A DNA stretch of 64,000 nt from Virgibacillus subterraneus (lineage in GTDB: Bacteria > Bacillota > Bacilli > Bacillales > Amphibacillaceae), in NCBI RefSeq assembly GCF_900110695.1, contig NZ_FOEH01000001.1, forward strand, positions 372,001 to 436,000. Direction: 5' to 3'. Below, one piece after another: positions 1 to 9,087 of the stretch. The notes under the pieces were generated by a model, which searched no databases, was not told where the DNA came from, and saw nothing but the letters and a program-made list of their open reading frames with translations. Each line of letters opens with the position of its first letter. Within the stretch, counting starts at the first letter, position 1. A program made the position numbers and the translations under genes.

Positions 1-105
1 ATAAATGTATGAATAGGGTCAATGCAGGAAAGAATGCTAGTATCATATTTTTCATACTTTACTATCCAATATCCATTAGAAGAGAGTATGAGTAAGGGGT
101 AAGCC

Positions 106-831
106 ATGCTGGAAACAATAAAAGAATTACTTATCATTCTAGGTAGGATTGTTACTATTTTGCCATTATTACTCTTTGTAACAATTTTTATGGGTAAACG
201 TGCGATAGGGGAATTACCAATATTTGATTTTCTAATTATCGTCACTTTGGGTGCGGTAGTGGGGGCTGACATAGCAGATCCGAATATACACCATCTTCCA
301 ACTGCGTTTGCAATTATTGCTATCGCTATACTTCAAAAAATCGTAGCTAAATGGAAAATATCCAATCGAAAAATTGGAAAACTACTGACATTTGAACCAA
401 CCATCGTTATCCAAAATGGCAAACTGTTACATAAAAACATGAAACAGATGCGTTATTCCATTGACAATATCCTGCAGATGCTCAGAGAGAAGAGTGTATT
501 TGATTTAAACGAAGTTGAGACGGCAATCATTGAAGCGAATGGATCACTAAGTGTTTTGAAAAAAGCATCCAATCATTCAGTTACTGCACAAGATTTGGGC
601 ATAGTCAAAACAACCTCATCAATAACCTTTCCTGTTATCGTAGAGGGAAATATATATACTAATGTGCTGTACAGTCTTAAATTGGATGAAAGCTGGTTGA
701 TGGAGCAATTAGCCAGTAGGAATATTGACAACTTAGATGACGTTTTTTATGCCTCCATTAATTATCAGCACGAGCTTCAGATTTCACTAATGGAGGAACA
801 GGGGACAGAAGTTCCCCCTATTCGACATTAG
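106..831 (+). CDS. DUF421 (YetF/YcaP-type) membrane protein
   Basis: A 241-residue protein of the DUF421 family, whose biochemical role is not established; Bacillus members have been linked to envelope and spore functions. The N-terminal third (about residues 8-80) holds three hydrophobic segments, with the family-typical stretch MGKRAIGELPIFDF after the first. The remainder is a soluble domain containing the usual PTIVIQNGKLLHKNM segment. The start has only a weak Shine-Dalgarno (aagggg). It ends 4 nt before the convergent GGDEF gene. A shorter paralogue lies at 4848-5504, so the parMR-like pair sits between two members of one family. Confidence 0.9.
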   Translation: MLETIKELLIILGRIVTILPLLLFVTIFMGKRAIGELPIFDFLIIVTLGAVVGADIADPNIHHLPTAFAIIAIAILQKIVAKWKISNRKIGKLLTFEPTIVIQNGKLLHKNMKQMRYSIDNILQMLREKSVFDLNEVETAIIEANGSLSVLKKASNHSVTAQDLGIVKTTSSITFPVIVEGNIYTNVLYSLKLDESWLMEQLASRNIDNLDDVFYASINYQHELQISLMEEQGTEVPPIRH

Positions 832-835
832 GTTG

Positions 836-2095
836 TCACTCAGAATACCTCACAGACAATGGAAGATCATTCATTCCATTCTTCACTGACACAAGATTTT
901 TACCAAGTTCCTTTGATCGTAGTAATAAGTGATCTGCATAAATATAACCCTTTTCAATAGATAGAAACTCACTAGTTTTATAGAAATATAATCCAAATGA
1001 AGCTGTGTATGAAATGGATACGTTTTTTGAATGAAATTCCGCATGTACCGGGCTATTCACTACACCATCTCGCATCTGTTCAACGAGTACCGAGCATTCT
1101 TCAAATGTTCTATTTCTTAGGAAAATCGTAAATTCTTCACCACCTGTTCTGAACAGGAAGTCTTCGTCGTTTAGGTACCTGTGCAAAGTGGTAGCAAAAC
1201 TCTGAATAACCTTGTCTCCAACAGCGTGATTATAATTATCATTATATTGCTTGAATTTATCTATATCCGCTACAATTATCCCTAGATATTCACCTGATAA
1301 ATTAAATTCCTTCATTTTTTTATCCATAAAAGCGCGGTTATACACTTCTGTCATAAAGTCTGTATACGCCATTTGTTCAAATTTGTCACGCTCCACTTTA
1401 TTTTGGATGCTTAGTGATTTATCAACAAAAGAACGACTGACCAGATAGTTTAAGATAAATAGGGCGATAACCATCTGCCAGCTTTCCGCTTGTAAAAATA
1501 CTAGCAAGAATCCGTTTGAGAATGCTATTTTACCTAAATCTGTTATGCTGCGGCTTTTTATGAAGTCGAATGCTTCTCTAGGAGTGCTTATATCACCAAA
1601 AAAGTAGGATATTGTAATTAGGTATATATCCGATAATAGGGCAACAATTAGCGCTAATAGGATAATAAGCAGCCAAAAACCAAAAGGGATGTTTTGAAAA
1701 CTGGGATAAAAGTAAAAAAATAAATAGAAGACAATTGTGTTGTTAAGTGCAAACGAACCAATATTATAAAATGTATGTAACAATTCATCCGGGTCACCTG
1801 TTTTTGTAACTCTTCTAATGATATATACAGTAAAACGATAAAGTGTTTCATAGATAAATAGCCCAATCGGTCCAGCGAACAGAGCAATTGACATACTATA
1901 GGAAACACCGTAATCCATATTTAACTTTCCGCTTTTTGAATTCACTCTAAGATGTGTGTAAAGAGTTGAGAAAAGCCAATACAGTACAAGGGCTTTCATA
2001 TATGTTGAGGTTTCGATTGAAATTGGTCCTGACATAAAAGCCAGAACGAAGGAAGTTAAGAATAGAAATATAATGAAGATTTTGACTCGCAACAT
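836..2095 (-). CDS. Membrane-bound GGDEF diguanylate cyclase
   Basis: Predicted to make the second messenger cyclic di-GMP from two GTP. About 220 N-terminal residues form six or seven hydrophobic segments (membrane sensor part), followed by a GGDEF domain at roughly residues 245-405. The metal-binding aspartate lies in VADIDKFKQYND and the active-site motif is GGEEF at 318-322, so the enzyme looks catalytically intact. No RxxD inhibitory site is obvious five residues upstream of GGEEF. The ATG at 2095 follows a good aaggggg Shine-Dalgarno. It is convergent with the DUF421 gene and divergent from the parM-like gene. The signal sensed by the membrane part cannot be read from the sequence. Confidence 0.9.
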   Translation of the reverse strand: MLRVKIFIIFLFLTSFVLAFMSGPISIETSTYMKALVLYWLFSTLYTHLRVNSKSGKLNMDYGVSYSMSIALFAGPIGLFIYETLYRFTVYIIRRVTKTGDPDELLHTFYNIGSFALNNTIVFYLFFYFYPSFQNIPFGFWLLIILLALIVALLSDIYLITISYFFGDISTPREAFDFIKSRSITDLGKIAFSNGFLLVFLQAESWQMVIALFILNYLVSRSFVDKSLSIQNKVERDKFEQMAYTDFMTEVYNRAFMDKKMKEFNLSGEYLGIIVADIDKFKQYNDNYNHAVGDKVIQSFATTLHRYLNDEDFLFRTGGEEFTIFLRNRTFEECSVLVEQMRDGVVNSPVHAEFHSKNVSISYTASFGLYFYKTSEFLSIEKGYIYADHLLLRSKELGKNLVSVKNGMNDLPLSVRYSE

Positions 2096-2220
2096 AGTAT
2101 GGCCCCCTTTTTATATGTATAGGACTTACAACCTATATAATAACCTTTATCATATCATAACTAGCTTTTTTATGGCAGTTAAGAAAGTAGAATTTTATAA
2201 AAAAGATTAGGGATAATTCA

Positions 2221-2459
2221 AGTTTCCTCTGTTCATTCATGTGTAAACAATAATGTACACATGAATACAAATTGTTTGCGTATTGCATTCATTACCGTGT
2301 ACAAGTATACAAAACTGTGTGCATACCGTTATATAAATGATTGCAATATTGAAAACATGTATACATAAAAGAATACGATAAAAGTCCGATTGCGTAATTA
2401 AAGCAAATCTATTAACGTTATACTAGCAAGTTCATTTTCACGAGAGGAGAAATACAAAC
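2221..2459. promoter_or_regulatory. Repeat-rich leader of parMR-like pair, possible parC centromere
   Basis: The 364-nt gap between the GGDEF gene and the parM-like gene contains a perfect 10-bp inverted repeat (attcatgtgt at 2235-2244, acacatgaat at 2257-2266). A nested second inverted pair (aaacaat and attgttt) and several further gtgtaca/gtatac motifs lie between 2297 and 2365. In type II plasmid partition systems the ParR-binding centromere is a repeat cluster just upstream of parM, which also serves as operator. The assignment as parC is inference from position and repeats. A good Shine-Dalgarno (gagaggag) precedes the ATG at 2460. Confidence 0.45.
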
Positions 2460-3632
2460 ATGACAAAATCTAGAATTGCAGCAGTCGATGTAGGAAATGA
2501 TGCATTAAAGGCAAACTTTGGTAAAATGGAAAGTAATTGCTACATACCAAATGTAATTGCGAGGGATATGGAGGACAGGCCGGTTATTGGAATTGAAGAC
2601 CTCGATAAAAAGGATCCAATAGATAACCTGCACATTCGTGTCCACTCCCCTGCCCTGGAAGAAAACAATGCGGTATATCGGGTTGGTAATTTGGCAACTA
2701 AAACGAATAATTCAACAGAACTGGATCCGGGAAGCAGTAAGTCGGAGGAAGACCAGACATTGATTATGCTGTTTGCTTCTATTGCATTTGATGCAGTAAG
2801 CAGTGATGCATTTAAAGCGACAAAAAAAGATGTAATTGATGCCAACTATACACTGGGAACAGGTCTTCCATTACGTGAAGTAAAGGAAGGAAAAGATGTA
2901 GGGTACCGCTCCCAATTACTTGGTTCCGTTCATCAGGTTGAGTTTTTAGTAACACCGCAACACCAAGGGAAGAAAGTAAACATCAAATTTGATGAAGTAA
3001 AGGTTTATCCTGAGGGCTTTGCAGCATATGTAAACCTGATTATGGATAATGATCTTAACGTTATTAATAAGGAATTAATTGATAAGCAAATACTAATTCA
3101 AGATATTGGCGGACTTTCAACGGATATTGCTGTAATTCGCAACCGGAATGTTGACGATGATAAAGCACAAGGATTCCATCTTGGTGTTGCAGAATCCCTT
3201 GAGGAGATCCGCGAAGAAATTCGTACCAGACATGGTGTAGAGCTCGACAGCCGCCGTGATGTAGTTGATATAATTACACGTAAAAATGATCGTCATCACA
3301 TTATGGTAAAAGGAAGTCGGACAAATGTTCATGACATTACTGATCGAATTTTATTGGAGCTTGCTAAGAAAGAATATCGTTATCTACGTAATGTATGGCA
3401 AAAGAATTCCCAGTCGGAAATCTGTTACTTTGTTGGTGGCGGATCAGCGGTGCTGAAGGATTATCTAAAGGCACTTAATAACAAGCTCGATGGCTACAAT
3501 TTAGACTTCTTTGAAGATGAAAATGAGAGCATCTGGATGATGGCCAATGCGTATTACAAGTTAATCACTGATTTTACGAACAAGAATGCTCCAAAAGAGG
3601 TAAAGGAACAAGAGACAACGAAAGAAAAGTAG
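2460..3632 (+). CDS. ParM/StbA-type actin-like ATPase
   Basis: A 390-residue actin-fold protein of the ParM/StbA plasmid-segregation type. The phosphate 1 loop is AAVDVGNDALKANF at residues 7-20. The phosphate 2 region is ILIQDIGGLSTDIAVI near residue 210, and an adenosine-binding CYFVGGGSAVL lies near residue 322. ParM proteins polymerise with ATP and push apart plasmids bound by ParR at parC. Here the gene is followed 9 nt later by a small acidic-tailed partner and preceded by an inverted-repeat leader, the gene order of a type II partition locus. Nothing plasmid-like (replication or mobilisation genes) lies nearby, so a chromosomal copy or integrated remnant is likely. Confidence 0.85.
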   Translation: MTKSRIAAVDVGNDALKANFGKMESNCYIPNVIARDMEDRPVIGIEDLDKKDPIDNLHIRVHSPALEENNAVYRVGNLATKTNNSTELDPGSSKSEEDQTLIMLFASIAFDAVSSDAFKATKKDVIDANYTLGTGLPLREVKEGKDVGYRSQLLGSVHQVEFLVTPQHQGKKVNIKFDEVKVYPEGFAAYVNLIMDNDLNVINKELIDKQILIQDIGGLSTDIAVIRNRNVDDDKAQGFHLGVAESLEEIREEIRTRHGVELDSRRDVVDIITRKNDRHHIMVKGSRTNVHDITDRILLELAKKEYRYLRNVWQKNSQSEICYFVGGGSAVLKDYLKALNNKLDGYNLDFFEDENESIWMMANAYYKLITDFTNKNAPKEVKEQETTKEK

Positions 3633-3641
3633 GGTGATAGT

Positions 3642-4163
3642 ATGCGAGATTCCAAAAAAAGCATCGAACGGGGGCAATCGATTACGTTTCGTGTCCCGTC
3701 AGATACACCTGATTACTTATTAAAGCAACTGCAACGACTGAAGGAAACGGAACGCCGGAATTTTTCAAGCGAAATCGCACAATATGTACTTAGAGGCGTT
3801 AACGAGACTTTTGCAAAGGAACGGGAAACATTAACGGTACCGCTCCCGAAACAATTGACCAAAGAACAGAAAAGCTGGTTGAAGCATGAGCACTCTGAAG
3901 CATTAATTGGCAGTATACTATACCAGCTGCTTCAGGATCCAATGCGGGCAACAACTTTGCTGGCGTCTTTAAACAGTAATTCCCGTGACGTGGAAGAGGC
4001 ACTTTATTTACAGGAAGAAGATGCTGCTGTCACAAATGAAGAACAGGAAATCAATTTAGACGGAGTGGATTTGGATAAATTAGATGAACTTCATCAGGAA
4101 GAAGAACCTGAGGAAGACGAGGAAGATCCATTAGGTGACTTTTTCTCAAAAATGAATAAATAA
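3642..4163 (+). CDS. ParR-like partner of ParM-type ATPase
   Basis: A 173-residue protein with no catalytic motif. The first 60 residues (ITFRVPSDTPDYLLKQLQRL then RRNFSSEIAQYVLRG) fit a ribbon-helix-helix DNA-binding pattern: a short strand followed by two helices. The last 35 residues are strongly acidic (many E and D) and end in DPLGDFFSKMNK. In ParR proteins an N-terminal ribbon-helix-helix binds parC and the C-terminus docks on ParM filaments. The start follows a ribosome site overlapping the parM-like stop. The function is inferred from position and architecture; the sequence alone would be called hypothetical. Confidence 0.7.
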   Translation: MRDSKKSIERGQSITFRVPSDTPDYLLKQLQRLKETERRNFSSEIAQYVLRGVNETFAKERETLTVPLPKQLTKEQKSWLKHEHSEALIGSILYQLLQDPMRATTLLASLNSNSRDVEEALYLQEEDAAVTNEEQEINLDGVDLDKLDELHQEEEPEEDEEDPLGDFFSKMNK

Positions 4164-4201
4164 TGAAAGTGGCCGGCACAAAAGTGTCTTAGTCAAAGTA
4201 A

Positions 4202-4260
4202 AAATCCGAACTATGATTCAAAATTCTTGAAAAAGAATTCGAATTAGTTCGGATTTATTT
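4202..4260 (+). terminator. Long-stem terminator after parMR-like pair
   Basis: An 11-bp inverted repeat (aaatccgaact at 4202-4212, agttcggattt at 4246-4256) encloses a smaller attctt/aagaat hairpin and runs into tttatttt. It is a plausible factor-independent terminator for the parM/parR-like operon. Confidence 0.65.
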
Positions 4261-4262
4261 TG

Positions 4263-4340
4263 CAGTTTAAAAAGTATAACTACTTTCATACTGCATAAGT
4301 TCAACTAAGCATTCCCCAAAGGCTCGGTGAATGTTTCTAA
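4263..4340. repeat. Dispersed hairpin repeat, family A (degraded copy)
   Basis: This is a diverged copy of the dispersed element best preserved at 32133-32190: an imperfect agtata/tactttcatactg hairpin, then the tail cataagttcaactaag. The 684-nt gap between the parR-like gene and the next DUF421 gene holds a terminator, this copy and one copy of a second element (4580-4645). No supported gene is seen; the 62-codon reverse reading frame there lies inside the second element. Confidence 0.6.
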
Positions 4341-4579
4341 TGTTGCTAAGTAAACTAAAGGTGCCGATTCGTAGTATTTAGTGTGGATCCCTGACCGCGC
4401 AGATGGAATATATTCGCTTTCACCACTCCGGGTAAAAAGGCGACCGAAAAACATATTTTGGAAAATTTATTCCCACTACAAGGTGATTATTGCATGAAAG
4501 TTGGGGATTGATTTTCACTCGAATAAAAAGACGGTAGTTTTTCAGTGGCCGCCTCGCTATCCCGCAGGAAGCGGTTTTT

Positions 4580-4645
4580 GCTTCCGAGGAAGCTGAAGCG
4601 TTGCCCACGGAAAGCGTAGTGTATATTTCCGGAGCGGTGTAATTG
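4580..4645. repeat. Dispersed GC-richer intergenic element, family B
   Basis: The stretch cttccgaggaagctg...gttgcccacggaaagcgta...tatttccggagcggtg matches, with substitutions, the 3' part of a longer element at 45706-45860. Both copies lie in large intergenic gaps and are visibly richer in GC than their surroundings. No coding function is apparent. Confidence 0.55.
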
Positions 4646-4847
4646 CACTTAAATTATTTTTCATAGTCGTGTCGCATTTTATATCAACTATTTATTATAT
4701 CCAACCATTGAAAATGAACGTTCTAAACATCCTGTCGTGTTATTATTCGCCTTTAAAATGGAAAGTTTAGTTACGTTCCTGTATCTTTTCGTATAATAAT
4801 CACCAATCATATCAAACTAAGCCTAGAGAATGATAAAGGAGTTTGGT

Positions 4848-5504
4848 ATGATGGAGCTTGATTGGATATGGAAGGCAGTACTTATCGTTTTGGGTGGTAC
4901 ATTCTTATTGCGGTTTGCAGGCAGAAAGTCAATTTCACAAATGACTCTTCCGCAAACAGTAATCATGATTGGTATCGGCTCATTACTTATACAACCGGTT
5001 TCTGGCAATAGCATCTGGCAGACTCTAGCTGTAGGGGCAGTACTGGTTTTCACATTATTCTTAATGGAATATGCACAAGTTAAGGGAAATATATTTGAAA
5101 GAATTATTACGGGAAAATCCAAAGTGTTAATTAAAAACGGTCAATTACAGGAACAAAACCTAAAGAAGTTAAGATTAACAGTAGATCAGCTTGAGATGAA
5201 CCTGCGCCTTAAAAATGTATTAAATCTAAGTGATATAGAGTGGGCAACACTGGAACCGAATGGTCAAGTAGGATTTATATTGAAAAAAGAAGCACAGCCA
5301 GTTACAAAGAAAGAATTTCAGCAGCTGGCAACTGATATGCAGGGAACACTGAATCAATTGGCACCAAATAAAGAGATTCAACAGTTAAACAAGCAATTAA
5401 CACAACTGAATAATCAATTGACACAAGTAACCAACCAGAAAGATATTTTTAACGAATTGGACGAAGATAATCCGAAAACACCCTCGCCAAAACATTTACA
5501 ATAA
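4848..5504 (+). CDS. DUF421 (YetF-type) membrane protein, short paralogue
   Basis: A 218-residue DUF421 protein with three N-terminal hydrophobic segments (MELDWIWKAVLIVLGGTFLL, then RFAGRKSISQMTLPQTVIMIG) and the family segment KVLIKNGQLQEQNLKKLRL. The tail from about residue 170 is low complexity and rich in Q, N and L (QQLNKQLTQLNNQLTQ), likely a helical extension absent from the paralogue at 106. The ATG at 4848 is preferred over 4830 because aaaggag lies 6 nt upstream of 4848. A bidirectional terminator overlaps its 3' end. Its role is unknown beyond the family. Confidence 0.9.
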   Translation: MMELDWIWKAVLIVLGGTFLLRFAGRKSISQMTLPQTVIMIGIGSLLIQPVSGNSIWQTLAVGAVLVFTLFLMEYAQVKGNIFERIITGKSKVLIKNGQLQEQNLKKLRLTVDQLEMNLRLKNVLNLSDIEWATLEPNGQVGFILKKEAQPVTKKEFQQLATDMQGTLNQLAPNKEIQQLNKQLTQLNNQLTQVTNQKDIFNELDEDNPKTPSPKHLQ

Positions 5505-5518
5505 GGTGGGGGTGTTTT
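5475..5518. terminator. Bidirectional terminator
   Basis: The arms aaaacaccc (5475-5483) and gggtgtttt (5510-5518) sit between the convergent DUF421 and antiporter genes, overlapping the last codons of the former. The A and T flanks allow it to serve both strands. Confidence 0.75.
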
Positions 5519-5523
5519 ACTGA

Positions 5524-6930
5524 CTATACAAAGAACCCGACGGCAAGATATATTCCAACAGCAATCCCTACGCCTATAGAGCAAATTTTTAATTTATAGC
5601 GCGCATAATCGACCAAAGGCATCTCCAGGATGGATGCAGTTGTTATGGTTGTGTCGCCAAGTGGAGATGTCATCGCGCCAAATGATCCACTTGCAAATAC
5701 AGCCCCTACCGTCAAAGGAATCGACGCACCTGTCGATACAGCCAGTGCTATTCCGAGTGGCATGAATAAGCCCCATGTTCCCCAGGATGATCCAATGAAG
5801 TAAGCAACAACCGAACCGAGGAGAAATATGATAGCAGGAATAGTAAAGCTTGGTAAAAAAGAACCGAGCGTTGAGCTGATGAACTGGGAAAACCCGAGAT
5901 CTTCTGCAACGAGCGACAATGCCCAAACAAGTACAAGCAGAATAATCGCTTGCATCAATTGGTTTCCTCCATCAAAGAAGTGGAAGATTGTTTCTCCTAA
6001 CTCCTGTTTACGTATCATGTAAAAAACAAAGGTTATTATTAGTGTTATAAATACTGCCAGCAGCATCACAAACGTTGCATCGGCCTCCGAGAACGCCTGG
6101 AAAATAGTGTCCGCTCCCTTAGCAACTCCATCTTGCCACAAAAGGAATAGCGACAACCCCAGTAATAAAAATAAAGGCACAATCAGGTTCCATGGCTGTG
6201 CTTTAACCATCGATAACTCCTTTTTAATTCCTTTACGGTGATAGCTTTCTTCCTCATTTGATTTCTTTTTTTCCACTTCTTTCTCAGAAGACGACCAGAA
6301 TGTTCGAATCAGCCCTATGATTAGCATAACGATGGCAAAAAAGTTAAACGGAATACTGAGCAGGAAAATTTGGTATGGATCCATATCCAGATTATGTTTC
6401 TGAATGCCACCCTCAACAAGTGAGACCATAAAACCGACAAATGCAGTCGCAACAGGTAACAGGACAATTACCGAACTAGTCGATACATCCATCGTGAAAC
6501 CGACTTTCCGTTTGGATATTTTCATTTCACTCATCAGCGATTTAACCACTGGACCGATCATCATAATCCGGAACATCGGCATCATGAATGTAAATGGCAA
6601 TGTGAGCCAAATAAGGCTTAACAACCCACGTTGTGAATCTATCTTTCCACCAATCCACTCAGAAAAACCCTTAATACCACCCGAGATGTTCATCATGCCT
6701 ATAAGGCCGCCAAATAAATAAAGAAAGGCAATAATCTTAATGTTATTTTCGTCTGATAAAGTCGTTACGATATAATTGACAGTTTCCTGGGACCCGCCTA
6801 ACACACTGAATTCAACAAGCAACGCTCCAACAAGGAGGCCAAGCACAAGTCCTGGCAGGATTTTTTTAAGCCAAATGGACAATCCGATAACGATTATAAA
6901 TGGAATTAAGGATAGCCAAGCATGTTCCAT
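5524..6930 (-). CDS. NhaC-family Na+/H+ antiporter-like transporter
   Basis: A 468-residue polytopic membrane protein with roughly 11-12 hydrophobic segments, of the Na+/H+ antiporter NhaC superfamily. Seen features are the N-terminal LPGLVLGLLVGALLVEF, MMPMFRIMMIGPVVKSL, and the late GSSWGTWGLFMPLGIALA and SPLGDTTITTAS segments, conserved in this family. A central cytoplasmic loop is highly charged (EKEVEKKKSNEEE). It probably exchanges sodium or an organic substrate for protons at the plasma membrane. The ATG at 6930 follows ggaaggtgg with 8-nt spacing and is preferred over a GTG 12 nt upstream. The exact substrate cannot be told from sequence; some family members carry malate/lactate or amino acids. 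Confidence 0.87.
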   Translation of the reverse strand: MEHAWLSLIPFIIVIGLSIWLKKILPGLVLGLLVGALLVEFSVLGGSQETVNYIVTTLSDENNIKIIAFLYLFGGLIGMMNISGGIKGFSEWIGGKIDSQRGLLSLIWLTLPFTFMMPMFRIMMIGPVVKSLMSEMKISKRKVGFTMDVSTSSVIVLLPVATAFVGFMVSLVEGGIQKHNLDMDPYQIFLLSIPFNFFAIVMLIIGLIRTFWSSSEKEVEKKKSNEEESYHRKGIKKELSMVKAQPWNLIVPLFLLLGLSLFLLWQDGVAKGADTIFQAFSEADATFVMLLAVFITLIITFVFYMIRKQELGETIFHFFDGGNQLMQAIILLVLVWALSLVAEDLGFSQFISSTLGSFLPSFTIPAIIFLLGSVVAYFIGSSWGTWGLFMPLGIALAVSTGASIPLTVGAVFASGSFGAMTSPLGDTTITTASILEMPLVDYARYKLKICSIGVGIAVGIYLAVGFFV

Positions 6931-7075
6931 TGTAACTGCCACCTTCCATAGCTACGATTTACTTGATTTCATTCTGTGTTAATTAAAGTATTAGTTGTAC
7001 TTAGGTATTCAAACAACCAATCGTTTTTGCCTCACATAAACTAGATATTATTCCTGTAAGTCAGGAGGTAAAGTT

Positions 7076-7351
7076 ATGGAAAAAAAGAATGGGAATTTAC
7101 GTACGCGAATTTGCCTGTTTCCAGGATATAGATGGTGCGGGCCGGGCTGCAGTGGACCAGGTTCTCCAGTTAACCCGGTTGATGCTGCCTGTAAAGAACA
7201 TGATATGTGCTATAGACGGTATGGTCCCTCATGTAAATGTGATCAGGAATTTCTTTACCGTCTTCGCCCTCTAATCAACCCTTATACCCAACAAGGGAGA
7301 CATGCCAGAACACTTTATTACGTAATGAAAGTACAATCACTTTTTTGCTAA
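7076..7351 (+). CDS. Small phospholipase A2-like protein
   Basis: A 91-residue basic protein with the core of the phospholipase A2 fold. A glycine-rich calcium-loop-like segment WCGPGCSGPG (residues 20-29) is followed by DAACKEHDMCYRRYG, giving the catalytic-type His42-Asp43 pair. The spacing resembles the minimal parvovirus VP1 PLA2 and small bacterial homologues. There is no signal peptide or membrane helix; seven cysteines suggest disulfides or metal binding. The ATG has a good aggaggta ribosome site. The gene stands alone between divergent and convergent transporters. Hydrolysis of phospholipid is inferred from motif only. Confidence 0.75.
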   Translation: MEKKNGNLRTRICLFPGYRWCGPGCSGPGSPVNPVDAACKEHDMCYRRYGPSCKCDQEFLYRLRPLINPYTQQGRHARTLYYVMKVQSLFC

Positions 7352-7428
7352 TTTGAGAACACTTACTCTAATGAAAGGGTGGTATTTGCAAATCATGCTG
7401 AGAGATCATCCGTCTGCATGCCAACGGT

Positions 7429-9087
7429 CTATTTATCACGATTATTATCTTTATTTATATCCTTACCTTCCAGGGCTTCCAGCGCGGACCGCCTTTCTTT
7501 TCTTTTCCTTCGGCGAAGTTCTTTTGTTTCACGATGATCAATGTGAATTGTTGGTGGCTCATAATCCTTGGATGCCCTTATGTCTTCATTAGACGCTTTC
7601 ATAAATGACCAGGCCATCAGTGCCATGATGAAAATGACTGGAAAACCGGCTACAATACTGGCTGTTTGCAGCGTCTGGAGGTCCCCGACAATCATCAGAA
7701 CAAGTGGCATCAGACAAAGTGTGAATGCCCAGAACAGGCGATTCCAGCGGAGTGGTTCTCCCTTCACTTCCTTCTGCACAACAGCAGACAGTATATAGGA
7801 TGATGAATCGAAAGTCGTTGCCAGGAAAATAATTGCAAGAATGGTGAAGAGGGTAACCATTATGCCGGACATTGGAAGCTGGTTCATAATGGCGATAATA
7901 GCTGCAGGTGCACTATTTTCATTCATAAAACCAATAACGTCGAAACTTCCGGTCAGCTGTAAATGCAGACCATAGTTCCCCATAATTCCAAAAAACAGGA
8001 TGCATCCTATCGTACCGTACATCATCGTCCCGAAAATCATTTCTTGTATAGTCCTTCCGCGGGAAATACGTGCAACAAACAGACCGACAAATGGGGCGTA
8101 AACAACCCACCATGCCCAATAGAAAACCGTCCATGCTTCTGGGAATTCTGTTTCACTATATCCGCTTATATTTCCAAACGGTTCCAGCCATGTCGCCATT
8201 TTAAAGAAATTATCGAATATTAGACCGATGCTGGTCAATGTTGTTTCACTGATAAATAAGGTTGGTCCAAAGATAAACATAAATAATAAAATGAAGATGG
8301 CAAGCCATAGGTTGATATCACTTAACACTTTTATTCCGCGACGCAAGCCGGAATAGGCGCTTACTGCAAAGATAGCAGTACAAATCAGCATAATGAAGGC
8401 TTTTAAAGTTAGGTTTACCGGTAAGCCGGTTATCGAGTTAACGCCTTCAGCAATCATAGGGGTACCTAATGCAAGTGTTGTTCCTGCACCTCCCATTAGC
8501 CCAAACATGAAAAGGACATCAATAACAACTCCTAGCGGTGTATCTACCAATCGTCCAAGGACAGGTCTTACTGCTTCACTTATTTTCAATACAGGTTTTT
8601 TTCTTACATAATAAAAGTATGCAATCGGTAGAGCCGGTAGCGTATAAATTGCCCAAGCGATTGGACCCCAGTGAAAAATACCATATGCAGGCGCCCAGTC
8701 AATCGCCTCACGTGAGCTTCCCTCTATGCCAAACGGCGGACCTTGATAGTAGTAAGCCCATTCAATCATTCCCCAGTAAAGAATGCTCGAGCCAATACCC
8801 GCTGCAAAAAGCATTGCCGCCCAGGATATTGTTCCAAATTCCCTTTCGGCATCTTCATCCCCAAGTTTAATACGACCGTTTTTACTGAACGCAACGAAGA
8901 TTAGAAATGCAAAAGCTGCGAGTCCACCCAATAAATAAAGTACACCAAAATTCCCTGTCATGAATTCATTTGCAGCACCGACGATCTCTTTACCTTCTTC
9001 AGGGAAAACAGCAAGTGGAATGGAAACAGCTAGGAGTAATATTAGAGCACCTATAAATGTGGGCCAGTCAATCAAATTTTTATTCAT
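7429..9087 (-). CDS. BCCT-family carnitine/choline/betaine transporter
   Basis: A 552-residue transporter of the betaine-carnitine-choline family with about 12 membrane segments and a highly charged C-terminal tail (ETKELRRRKRKERRSALEAL), the kind that senses osmotic state in BetP-like carriers. Family signatures include GIGSSILYWGMIEWAYYY near residue 95 and the tryptophan-rich WTVFYWAWWVVYAPFVGLFVARISRGRT. The start at 9087 has aaagggtgat upstream; an in-frame start 20 codons earlier lacks this. It is divergent, across 200 nt, from a carnitine-degradation operon, so L-carnitine is the most likely substrate. Confidence 0.92.
   Translation of the reverse strand: MNKNLIDWPTFIGALILLLAVSIPLAVFPEEGKEIVGAANEFMTGNFGVLYLLGGLAAFAFLIFVAFSKNGRIKLGDEDAEREFGTISWAAMLFAAGIGSSILYWGMIEWAYYYQGPPFGIEGSSREAIDWAPAYGIFHWGPIAWAIYTLPALPIAYFYYVRKKPVLKISEAVRPVLGRLVDTPLGVVIDVLFMFGLMGGAGTTLALGTPMIAEGVNSITGLPVNLTLKAFIMLICTAIFAVSAYSGLRRGIKVLSDINLWLAIFILLFMFIFGPTLFISETTLTSIGLIFDNFFKMATWLEPFGNISGYSETEFPEAWTVFYWAWWVVYAPFVGLFVARISRGRTIQEMIFGTMMYGTIGCILFFGIMGNYGLHLQLTGSFDVIGFMNENSAPAAIIAIMNQLPMSGIMVTLFTILAIIFLATTFDSSSYILSAVVQKEVKGEPLRWNRLFWAFTLCLMPLVLMIVGDLQTLQTASIVAGFPVIFIMALMAWSFMKASNEDIRASKDYEPPTIHIDHRETKELRRRKRKERRSALEALEGKDINKDNNRDK

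Noticed and set aside
4420-4608. 62-codon reverse reading frame
   Set aside because: Mostly within the family-B element; no start signal and no family.
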